This document shows, in pieces, positions 58,472 to 64,000 of a stretch of DNA of 64,000 bases; the first letter of the stretch is position 1, and each line of letters starts with the position of its first letter. Source of the stretch: Frederiksenia canicola (GTDB lineage Bacteria; Pseudomonadota; Gammaproteobacteria; Enterobacterales; Pasteurellaceae); NCBI RefSeq assembly GCF_011455495.1, contig NZ_CP015029.1:248001-312000 (forward strand), given 5' to 3'. The notes beneath the pieces are model-generated. The model was given only the letters and a program-made list of their open reading frames with translations, was not told the DNA's origin and searched no databases. The position numbers and the translations under genes are program-made.

Positions 58472-58505
58472 AATTTGCTTCCTTAATTTGTAAACGATAA
58501 AGACA

Positions 58506-58531
58506 ATCTGACCGCTTGCAAGCGGTCAGAT
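58506..58531. other. Perfect palindrome of two fused uptake signals
   Basis: ATCTGACCGCTTG and CAAGCGGTCAGAT join with no spacer to make a 26-bp perfect palindrome one base after the deoR-type stop. It may act as a partial terminator between the regulator and glmS. Confidence 0.7.
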
Positions 58532-58532
58532 A

Positions 58533-59297
58533 TTAATGGTGTTTTGCAATAATCACCTCGATGCCCTGCTGCTCAATCTGCAATTTGATCGCGGCAGGCA
58601 GCTCGTCATCGGTGATGAGCTTATCAATTTGTTGCCATTCCAGTTCGATATTCGGCATTTTGCGACCGATTTTTTGTGACTCAATCAGCACAATCACTTC
58701 CCGAGCAACCTCCGCCATCACTTGACTTAGCCCGACAAGCTCATTGAATGTTGTTGTGCCTCGGGAGAGATCTAACCCGTCCGCCCCAATAAATAGCTGA
58801 TCGAAATCATAAGAACGCAACACTTGTTCCGCTACTTTGCCTTGGAAGGATTCTGAACGGGCATCCCAAGTACCGCCGGTCATCAACACCGTTGGCTCGC
58901 ACTCTAAAACCGTCAGCTCATTCGCCAACGCCAACGAGTTAGTCATAATCACCAAGCCTGTTTGGTCCAAAGCTTTGACTAATGCTCCCGTTGTGCTACC
59001 GCTATCAATGATAATGCGGTTATGCTCTCGAATATGTTGCACCGCTTCATTTGCAATAGCCAACTTTTGTTTCGAAAGATATTCGGAAGAATCATCAATC
59101 AAATCGACTGGTAGCCGTACTGCACCGCCATAGCGACGCAATAAAAAACCGCTCTCTTCTAAAGCGGTGAGATCTTTACGAATGGTTACTTCGGAGGTTT
59201 CAAATAGGCTGGAAAGGCTTTCAACACTGACTTCGCCTTGTTCCTGCACCATCGCGGCAATAATTTGGCGACGCTGTTGGGTATTACGTTTTGGCAT
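58533..59297 (-). CDS. DeoR-family transcription regulator next to glmS
   Basis: The start is ATG 59297 (MPKRNTQQRRQIIAAMVQEQG). The 254-residue protein has the DeoR helix-turn-helix (VSVESLSSLFETSEVTIRKDLTALEESGFLLRRYGGAVRL) and the sugar-phosphate sensor domain (IIDSGSTTGALVKAL, MTGGTWDARSESFQG, FIGADGLDLSRGTTTFNE). These proteins bind phosphorylated sugars. The location 61 bp before glmS suggests it answers to an amino-sugar phosphate and regulates glmS. Confidence 0.88.
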   Translation of the reverse strand: MPKRNTQQRRQIIAAMVQEQGEVSVESLSSLFETSEVTIRKDLTALEESGFLLRRYGGAVRLPVDLIDDSSEYLSKQKLAIANEAVQHIREHNRIIIDSGSTTGALVKALDQTGLVIMTNSLALANELTVLECEPTVLMTGGTWDARSESFQGKVAEQVLRSYDFDQLFIGADGLDLSRGTTTFNELVGLSQVMAEVAREVIVLIESQKIGRKMPNIELEWQQIDKLITDDELPAAIKLQIEQQGIEVIIAKHH

Positions 59298-59404
59298 AAT
59301 CCAATACAAAGTTTCGAAACGAAATATTCGCAAATTATATCGGAATTTTTACAGATGAAAAGAAAAAGAAAATAAAAACTACCTTGGACTCTCAAATATT
59401 CACC

Positions 59405-59441
59405 AACAAAAAAGCCTTGAATCGTTGATATTCAAGGCTTT
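59405..59441 (-). terminator. Terminator at the edge of the mobile region
   Basis: On the minus strand AAAGCCTTGAAT (59430-59441) and ATTCAAGGCTTT (59411-59422) form a 12-bp stem with a 7-base loop and then TTTG. It belongs to a minus-strand gene whose 3' end is probably the remnant just to its right. Confidence 0.85.
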
Positions 59442-59447
59442 ATCGGT

Positions 59448-59573
59448 CTATTTTAGTCTGTATTGTTTAACGCTGGGGTCATCTGAATTAGGTGCTTTCA
59501 AGCCTTGTAATATAAGGATTTTAATCAATTCAGAATCTAACGATGTTACTATCAGTGTTACTAAAATCAAAAG
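59448..59573 (-). pseudogene. 3' remnant of an unidentified gene
   Basis: On the minus strand the frame is open for 41 codons and ends ...GLKAPNSDDPSVKQYRLK, TAG at 59448-59450. It starts directly after a stop and has no start codon with a ribosome site, yet is followed by a strong terminator 7 bp later. This is how the tail of a gene cut by an insertion looks. I do not recognise the protein. Confidence 0.4.
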
Positions 59574-59711
59574 TCACTTGATAAATTGGTAATTTTTTAG
59601 CCACCAAAACCACTACATTTCATCGTCAAAATCACACAATGGCCACATTTAAAAAACAACCCTATGTAAATATGCCCTTTAGCGTTCGTCCGCCATTGGT
59701 GGAGGTATAAG

Positions 59712-59728
59712 TTTACTGAATCAGTAAA
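59712..59728. other. 17-bp palindrome TTTACTGA-A-TCAGTAAA
   Basis: A perfect dyad lies immediately after the small ORF at 59733. It is a plausible operator or att-related site, but no function is shown. Confidence 0.4.
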
Positions 59729-59732
59729 GACT

Positions 59733-59909
59733 TTACCGCTTGAGTAAATTTCGCTGTGCTTGCTTCTGATTGAGTAATTCCGCTCTTTCTGTTGGCGGCA
59801 GCTGGTAAAGGGTTGTCGCATAGCCACCGTGCTTTAGGGCATTAAATCGGCTATTTCTGTGCTGTTTGCTTGTTTCGCAAATGGGGGTTTTGTTTCGCAG
59901 TTTTTCCAT
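59733..59909 (-). CDS. Small phage-type protein with ALKHGGYA motif
   Basis: The start is ATG 59909 (MEKLRNKTPICETSKQHRNSRF), with AGGA seven bases upstream. The 58-residue product contains NSRFNALKHGGYATTLYQLPP; the N-x-xKHGxYA pattern is common in small phage proteins and terminase-associated N-termini. It lies at the left end of the mobile region on the same strand as the other island genes. No function can be assigned. Confidence 0.5.
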   Translation of the reverse strand: MEKLRNKTPICETSKQHRNSRFNALKHGGYATTLYQLPPTERAELLNQKQAQRNLLKR

Positions 59910-60510
59910 ATGTGATCCTTTTTCAAGCCTTATATGATAAGGGTTTATTGCTTTCGCAGTTTTATAGCACGTTTCGCATTTTGGCAATGTGTTTCCCTTT
60001 TTATGGACTCCAAGAATTAGTCTATTCTCAAGGCGAATACATTACCGTAAAGTTACCCTTGAAATTCTGCCACATTGCCCCCATACGCGCGCGCGTACTG
60101 GTGTCAAAACTCCGCCTTTGCGTGTGCGTACTTGGTAGGAAATTATCTACTTGTTCGCCATTTCTCGCCATTTTGGTTTACAAGGGAATTAGTCTGCTAT
60201 CTATGCTAGGCCAGGGGTGAACGACTTTCACCAGTAACAACAATGGCTATATGCCATCGACTAGCTTTTCTTAGATGATGACTCGCAAACCATCATCTTT
60301 CACGCCTTAATTCCTTTCATATCAATGGGTTAATACTTAGAAGATGATGATGCCCTAAGTATTGAAAAAACTGCCGAAAACCACGCTCCCGCAACCCCGT
60401 GGAAAGCCCTACCCCGTCAGGAGTACCTTTTCAACTTATAGCAAAACTGCCTTAATCCGTTATCCGAAAGAATATTACAAGCCTGTTCCTTTGGGTTGCC
60501 CTTTATTACT
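59910..60510. other. 600-bp non-coding part of the mobile region with several hairpins
   Basis: No convincing ORF is seen on either strand. It contains an alternating CGCGCGCG run near 60089-60098, and four hairpins between 60216 and 60360 that share GATGATG/CATCATC complementarity. A regulatory RNA or immunity-type control region is possible. Confidence 0.5.
60216..60360 (-). ncRNA. Candidate structured RNA of the mobile element
   Basis: Stems are GGTGAA/TTCACC (60216-60232), ATGGC/GCCAT (60243-60257), AGATGATG/CATCATCT (60273-60298) and ACTTAG/CTAAGT (60335-60360). The loop of the last (AAGATGATGATG) is complementary to the 3' arm of the third (CATCATCTT), so two folds compete. The strand is uncertain; minus matches the neighbouring genes. 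Confidence 0.35.
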
Positions 60511-60780
60511 TCATCTAAATTCGATATGTAATTCTTTCCCCATACCTTGAGCAATCCGTTCTAAAAAAGCAAGTGAGGGGTTGTAGTTTCCAGTCTCTAA
60601 GCGACTTACTGCTGACTGCTTTAGTCCTGTTCTTCTTGCCAGTTCTTTTTGTGTAATACCTTGCTCTTTGCGTAGCTTAATCAGCTCGTTGATAATTTCA
60701 TATTGAGTGCCTAAACGGTCATATTCTGCCTTTACGTTTGGGTCTGCTAATAGCTCTTTTTTAAGGTCGTTCAAGTTCAT
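60511..60780 (-). CDS. XRE/HigA-type antitoxin
   Basis: The 89-residue protein has a classic helix-turn-helix (ITQKELARRTGLKQSAVSRLETGNYNPSLAFLERIAQGMG). It overlaps the upstream toxin gene by four bases (ATGA). The toxin-first order is the higBA order. It would neutralise the toxin and repress the pair by binding its promoter. Confidence 0.88.
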   Translation of the reverse strand: MNLNDLKKELLADPNVKAEYDRLGTQYEIINELIKLRKEQGITQKELARRTGLKQSAVSRLETGNYNPSLAFLERIAQGMGKELHIEFR

Positions 60781-61142
60781 TTGCTTGCCTCTCGTTGTTC
60801 GTAGTCTTGTTTATATCTCAATGCTTTTTCAAGCTCTCTTGGCGGTGTTTGTTGGGTCTTTTTAATAAAGCCATTCGTTAGAATAATGCGGTTGCCCACT
60901 CTAAAAAAATAAAAGATGCGGGCATTATTGCCAGATTGTGAAATGCGTAGCTCAAAGATGCCGTTTCCCATTGCTCTTGAGTAAGGCATAGTTAAATCAT
61001 TGCCGTGAGTTTCTAGCAACTCTAAATCTTTTAAGGCTTTTGCCTGTAACTTATTCGGTAATCCTTTAATAAATTCAACCACTGGGGTTTTATCGTTTTC
61101 TGTTTTGTAAAAAACAAGCTCCCATTTAGGTTCATCTGTCAT
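60777..61142 (-). CDS. HigB/RelE-type toxin (Gp49-like)
   Basis: The 121-residue protein has the Gp49/HigB pattern PVVEFIKGLPNKLQAKALKDLELLETHG, IFELRISQSGNNARIFYFFRVGNRIILTNGFIKKTQQTPPRELEKAL. Members cut mRNA on ribosomes. It is first in the pair and lies on the far side of the iteron block from the DUF927 gene. H. influenzae HI0660/HI0659 is a similar, competence-linked pair, but no CRP-S site is seen upstream here. Confidence 0.88.
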   Translation of the reverse strand: MTDEPKWELVFYKTENDKTPVVEFIKGLPNKLQAKALKDLELLETHGNDLTMPYSRAMGNGIFELRISQSGNNARIFYFFRVGNRIILTNGFIKKTQQTPPRELEKALRYKQDYEQREASK

Positions 61143-61294
61143 CTTCTATTTCTCTTTTTAAATATCACATATAAGTTATAGTATTTATTTTTTTTGTCAA
61201 TGATGAATAGTTTTAGTTTATTTTTCACTGTCTATTTATTGAACAAAACAATACACCATAATACGCCGTAATTTTTTATATAGAGAAAAAATAG

Positions 61295-61436
61295 CGGGAT
61301 AAAATGAGCGAAAATCGGGATAAAATAGGTCAAAATCGGGATAAAATCAGTCATTAGCGGGATAACTTTCCCCACTTAATCTATTGATATTATTACAATT
61401 TACTCTTTTTTTAATAATTTTATCCCGCTTATCCCG
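61295..61436. repeat. Candidate iteron replication origin of the mobile element
   Basis: CGGGATAA starts at 61295, 61316, 61337 and 61358, exactly 21 bp apart; the first three copies extend to CGGGATAAAAT. An AT-rich stretch (61379-61419) follows, then two copies on the other strand (TTATCCCG at 61420-61427 and 61429-61436, 9 bp apart). Iterons flanking an AT-rich unwinding region next to the replication gene is the layout of satellite and plasmid origins. Confidence 0.75.
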
Positions 61437-61479
61437 CTAAATTTTCTCGTATGTGTAAAAGGCTAGGTTAGTTACTGAT

Positions 61480-61510
61480 AAAAAAAGCCAATCCAAAATG
61501 GGATCGGCTC
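61480..61510 (-). terminator. Terminator of the DUF927 gene
   Basis: On the minus strand AGCCGATCC (61501-61509) and GGATTGGCT (61486-61494) pair with one G-T, followed by seven T. It lies 28 bp after the stop and shields the iterons from transcription. Confidence 0.85.
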
Positions 61511-61538
61511 TTTGTCATAAATGGTGAAAAAGTAATAG

Positions 61539-63761
61539 CTATGCTTTTTGCTCTGTCTCATCATCTTGACTTTCATCAAGTGGGATCAAAACATAACAAC
61601 GGGGCTGATTCTTCTTAACGCTTGCGGGCATTTTTATTCTGTATCTTGGCGGTTTTTCGTTGGAGCGTTCCAGCATTCCTGCTTTAAACAAAATCTCATT
61701 CGCCTGTTTTTCGTTAAAGCCTTTTATCACGTCATCTATATAGACTTGCGGATAGATAAAAAACTTCTCTTTGTCGTTGCGTTCATTCACAAGCAGTCGA
61801 TAGCCCGCTGTGTCATTCGGCTCTCGTTGGTTGGGGTTGCTTGGGATTTCGATAAAGCGTGAACCATATCTTAAAAGCCACCCATTGACCTGCTCAATCA
61901 CCTGCCTTTCTTCTCGACTGTGAAGCCCGAAAATATTTATCCACTCATTGAAACAGTGTAGCACTGCTTCGGCTATTTCTTCGGCACCCCAGCCCGTGAA
62001 TACATCAGCAAGGTGTAGAGCGGTTTCTAAGATGGCGAACCTGCCCGCCACTCGTTGCACCTGTGGGCTTGCATCATTTGGCAAGCGGTTGAGCCATTTG
62101 TTTTTAATGGCTTGGTAAGCAGTCGGAATTTCAGACTTATTGGCAATAAGCCATTTAATCCAAAGCCTACCTACAACGCCATAATTCGCCCGTGTTGCCG
62201 CATTCAAATGGTCAGCGTGAGCTTTGCCATCGGGTAAGCCGTGAAAGCATTTTGCGGGACTAATAGGCACATTCAACAAGCGGACTAATTGCCCCGCATT
62301 GATTTGTATGCCCTTGCTCTTAAGAAAACTTTCTAGGTCAATTTCCCCTGTTGAGAATGCCGCAATCCGCCACCGTTGCAACTCTCGATTACCCCCGTCT
62401 TTTGCCCCTTGAATTTTGCCTACACCATTAAACAGCGTATAAGCGATTTGTTCAGCGTGCTTCGGGTTGGTGATTTGCCCGATTTCATCAATCGTCAGCA
62501 AACCATCATTACGGGCAGCCGCTTCGTTGGCAATACCCAGGGCGGTCGTGTTCCACGATAGACGAATATCGTCGGGATTGCCGAATAAACTATCTGCGAT
62601 ATTGGCTGTCGTCGTTTTCCCTGCGGTTGAACCACCGAACAGATGAACGCCGAAACTTTCCGCATTCAACAGGGCAATCATTGGGCTTGCGAACGCCACC
62701 GCTAAACCTAGCATTTGAGACGGATTACCCCGCACATAATCCGACACATTCGCCCGCCACGTTTCTGTCGTGCCTTGGGTGTGATAGCCTTTCGCCGTTG
62801 CCGATTGTGAACGGAACAAGACAGGCGTTTCAGGTTCGCCGAGAATCTCGCCATTTGGCAAAATGTATGCCCCTTTCTGCCACCCTGTGGCATTGGTGAT
62901 GGTCCATAGTTGGCGGTTGCCCTTATTCAGATTTTGCAAATAATCCGCCAATTCATTGCGTAAGTAAGGTGTATTGGTGATGTTTAAACCCCGCTCTTTC
63001 AGCAGTTTCCATCCTTCCCGCTCACCTAAATCCCGCAACGGTAGGGCTTCAGTGACTTTCTGTGAGCTTTGTTCTGGTTGCCATTGCAACACAATGAAAT
63101 CGTCTGTGTCGCTTCTGCCTATTCCCACAACATCCACCACATCGCAAAGCCATTTTTCATTACTCTCAATCCATTCGTCTGTGTCGGCATTGTATTTCGG
63201 GGTAATGCGATACAATCCCCTTAATCCGTTTATAGTGCGTTTTTCAATGAAAGGAGTACGTTTCTCTGCCTCATTCGCTAACGCTTGCTTTTGGGCGTTC
63301 TCTGTAACGATTTCAGCGATTTCCTTCGATTGATTGCCATCTTGTCGCAAGCGTTGAATATAATTGCTTAAATTCTCCAGTAATTGCCCTGCTTCGTCAT
63401 ACATTACCACCGTTTTGGCCGCCGTGTGTTTGGCGAGAAAATCAGAAATTAGCGTGATATGCGTACCTTTTAGGCTCTCGGCATTATTCGCTCGCTGAAT
63501 TTCCACATACTCCACACTTGCGGGGGCAATGCGATAAGCGGTCAGATTTTGCAAAACTTTTGCATCGAGAACGATTGGCGGGATTGCTCCCGCTTCTACC
63601 GTGCCTGTGGGTAAAATTTGATTTAGCTCAATCTCTGCTTGGGTACGTTCAGCCTGCGGGATATTGGCAAAATCCCACGCTTGAACGCCCGCTAAAATTT
63701 TGCATTGTGTCGCTCCCTGTGGTTGCTTTTTCAGATTCGGGGCCGCGGTGAGTTTAGCCAT
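61539..63761 (-). CDS. DUF927 primase/helicase-like replication protein
   Basis: The 740-residue protein has an N-terminal region of uncertain fold and a DUF927 ATPase domain from about residue 245, with Walker A FGGSTAGKTTTAN near 378 and Walker B LLTIDEIGQ near 420, followed by SIII-like sequence and a winged-helix-like end. Such proteins replace replicative helicase/primase in phages, satellites and integrative elements. The gene has AAGGGGG before the ATG and lies 10 bp after the small ORF at 63772. It ends at a terminator, beyond which the iterons lie. No perfect uptake signal occurs in it. Confidence 0.8.
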   Translation of the reverse strand: MAKLTAAPNLKKQPQGATQCKILAGVQAWDFANIPQAERTQAEIELNQILPTGTVEAGAIPPIVLDAKVLQNLTAYRIAPASVEYVEIQRANNAESLKGTHITLISDFLAKHTAAKTVVMYDEAGQLLENLSNYIQRLRQDGNQSKEIAEIVTENAQKQALANEAEKRTPFIEKRTINGLRGLYRITPKYNADTDEWIESNEKWLCDVVDVVGIGRSDTDDFIVLQWQPEQSSQKVTEALPLRDLGEREGWKLLKERGLNITNTPYLRNELADYLQNLNKGNRQLWTITNATGWQKGAYILPNGEILGEPETPVLFRSQSATAKGYHTQGTTETWRANVSDYVRGNPSQMLGLAVAFASPMIALLNAESFGVHLFGGSTAGKTTTANIADSLFGNPDDIRLSWNTTALGIANEAAARNDGLLTIDEIGQITNPKHAEQIAYTLFNGVGKIQGAKDGGNRELQRWRIAAFSTGEIDLESFLKSKGIQINAGQLVRLLNVPISPAKCFHGLPDGKAHADHLNAATRANYGVVGRLWIKWLIANKSEIPTAYQAIKNKWLNRLPNDASPQVQRVAGRFAILETALHLADVFTGWGAEEIAEAVLHCFNEWINIFGLHSREERQVIEQVNGWLLRYGSRFIEIPSNPNQREPNDTAGYRLLVNERNDKEKFFIYPQVYIDDVIKGFNEKQANEILFKAGMLERSNEKPPRYRIKMPASVKKNQPRCYVLIPLDESQDDETEQKA

Positions 63762-63771
63762 TGGTGCCCCC

Positions 63772-63972
63772 TTAAATCTCTTCCAGCAAATCTAAGCTGT
63801 TGTTGATTGTTTTTACTACGCTTTTTAATGCTGTGCCTAGATTAACAGTCTCATCATTATTGATTAGCTTTTCTTGAATAATTTCAAGTATGCAATAGGC
63901 CTCCCATAAACAACATTTTGCTGTATCAAAGCTGTCCAATTCTTCTTGATTGATTTTTTGGTTCTTATACAT
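63772..63972 (-). CDS. Small acidic protein upstream of the DUF927 gene
   Basis: The 66-residue protein begins MYKNQKINQEELDSFD after a strong AAAGGGGG site. It is acidic and helical. Similar small ORFs are common in Pasteurellaceae prophages and islands, but no function is recognised. It is in one operon with the DUF927 gene. Confidence 0.6.
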   Translation of the reverse strand: MYKNQKINQEELDSFDTAKCCLWEAYCILEIIQEKLINNDETVNLGTALKSVVKTINNSLDLLEEI

Positions 63973-64000
63973 TTTTACCCCCTTTCACATCTCTAACCAT
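63965..64000 (-). CDS. 3' end of a further island gene (cut by the window edge)
   Basis: The frame reads ...MVRDVKGGKNV and stops at 63965-63967, overlapping the start of the next gene by eight bases. Only eleven codons are in the window, so this is tentative; the overlap is typical of coupled phage genes. Confidence 0.3.
   Translation of the reverse strand: MVRDVKGGKNV

Larger units (their letters stand above)
59298..59732. other. 435-bp region at the chromosome/mobile-element border
   Basis: No intact gene is seen. It holds the regulator's upstream region, a minus-strand terminator (59411-59441), a short open frame that looks like a gene remnant (59448-59573), and a stretch with a possible relic of a small phage gene (59597-59730). 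Uptake signals stop here. The border of the mobile DNA lies in or near this region. Confidence 0.55.
61143..61538. other. 396-bp intergenic region with iterons
   Basis: No gene is present. It holds an AT-rich toxin promoter region, four direct and two inverted copies of an 8-base motif (61295-61436), and the terminator of the DUF927 gene (61480-61510). Confidence 0.85.

Noticed and set aside
59597-59827. 76-residue minus-strand frame overlapping the small KHGGYA gene
   Set aside because: Overlaps the better-supported ORF by 95 bp with no own ribosome site; the part after 59730 may be a relic of a small Ash/Icd-like gene, but too degraded to call.
60089-60098. CGCGCGCG alternating run as a Z-DNA or regulatory site
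   Set aside because: Too short and single-copy to support a claim.
59870-60220. 116-residue plus-strand frame in the island
   Set aside because: Opposite strand to the clear small gene at 59733-59909, no ribosome site, composition rich in Phe/Leu/Cys as in chance frames over AT-rich DNA.
61175-61200. Toxin promoter TTGACA...TATAAC
   Set aside because: The boxes are only 14 bp apart, too close for a standard sigma-70 promoter; the real promoter is not clear.

Overview
The window is a chromosomal stretch of a Pasteurellaceae bacterium. The 9-base uptake signal ACAAGCGGT, or its complement, occurs about 28 times between 13 and 59 kb by eye, often as inverted pairs that serve as terminators. 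This is the signal type used by the Actinobacillus pleuropneumoniae / Mannheimia / Bibersteinia branch. Gene content fits (slmA-crp, opacity-associated oapA, waaC/waaF, rpmH-rnpA-yidD, diaminobutyrate genes, TAXI-type TRAP transporter), but the species cannot be fixed from sequence alone.

Region 1 (1-12.8 kb) is one long plus-strand cluster: the 3' end of srfB, the dynamin-like GTPase srfC, a one-membrane-pass protein, a secreted vWA protein, an ABC ATPase and FtsX/MacB-type permease, a translationally coupled SUMF1/FGE-fold protein, two lipoproteins and a second membrane-anchored vWA protein. It reads as an envelope-spanning NTP-driven system of unknown function. It has only two perfect uptake signals.

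Region 2 (12.8-59.3 kb) is mostly core. In order it holds a PrlC-type oligopeptidase with a Tat-like leader; ftsX-ftsE-ftsY, with in-frame 120-bp repeats in ftsY; rsmD; nagB-nagA under a likely CRP site; rplU-rpmA; two EamA exporters; obgE; trkA-rsmB-fmt; uspA; a TAXI-TRAP transporter; yigZ; rpmH-rnpA-yidD; nhaA; the diaminobutyrate/1,3-diaminopropane pair behind a highly structured leader; rpmB-rpmG; radC; coaBC-dut-slmA-crp; an LPS heptosyltransferase block; oapA; comEA; psd; ccmG-H-I; an SLC13 transporter; and glmS with a DeoR-family regulator. CRP-S-like competence sites precede both radC and comEA, and crp itself lies between them.

Region 3 (59.4-64 kb, running off the right edge) is a mobile element on the minus strand: a DUF927-type primase/helicase-like protein, a HigB/HigA-like toxin-antitoxin pair, small phage-type ORFs and non-coding DNA with several hairpins. 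It has no perfect uptake signal. Just past the terminator of the DUF927 gene lie four direct repeats of CGGGATAA at exactly 21-bp spacing, a 40-bp AT-rich stretch and two inverted copies of the same motif. This is the layout of an iteron origin. Together the features suggest the end of a phage-satellite (PICI-like) or related integrative element, and this is the strongest candidate for something undescribed. No tRNA, rRNA, CRISPR array or complete insertion sequence was seen.
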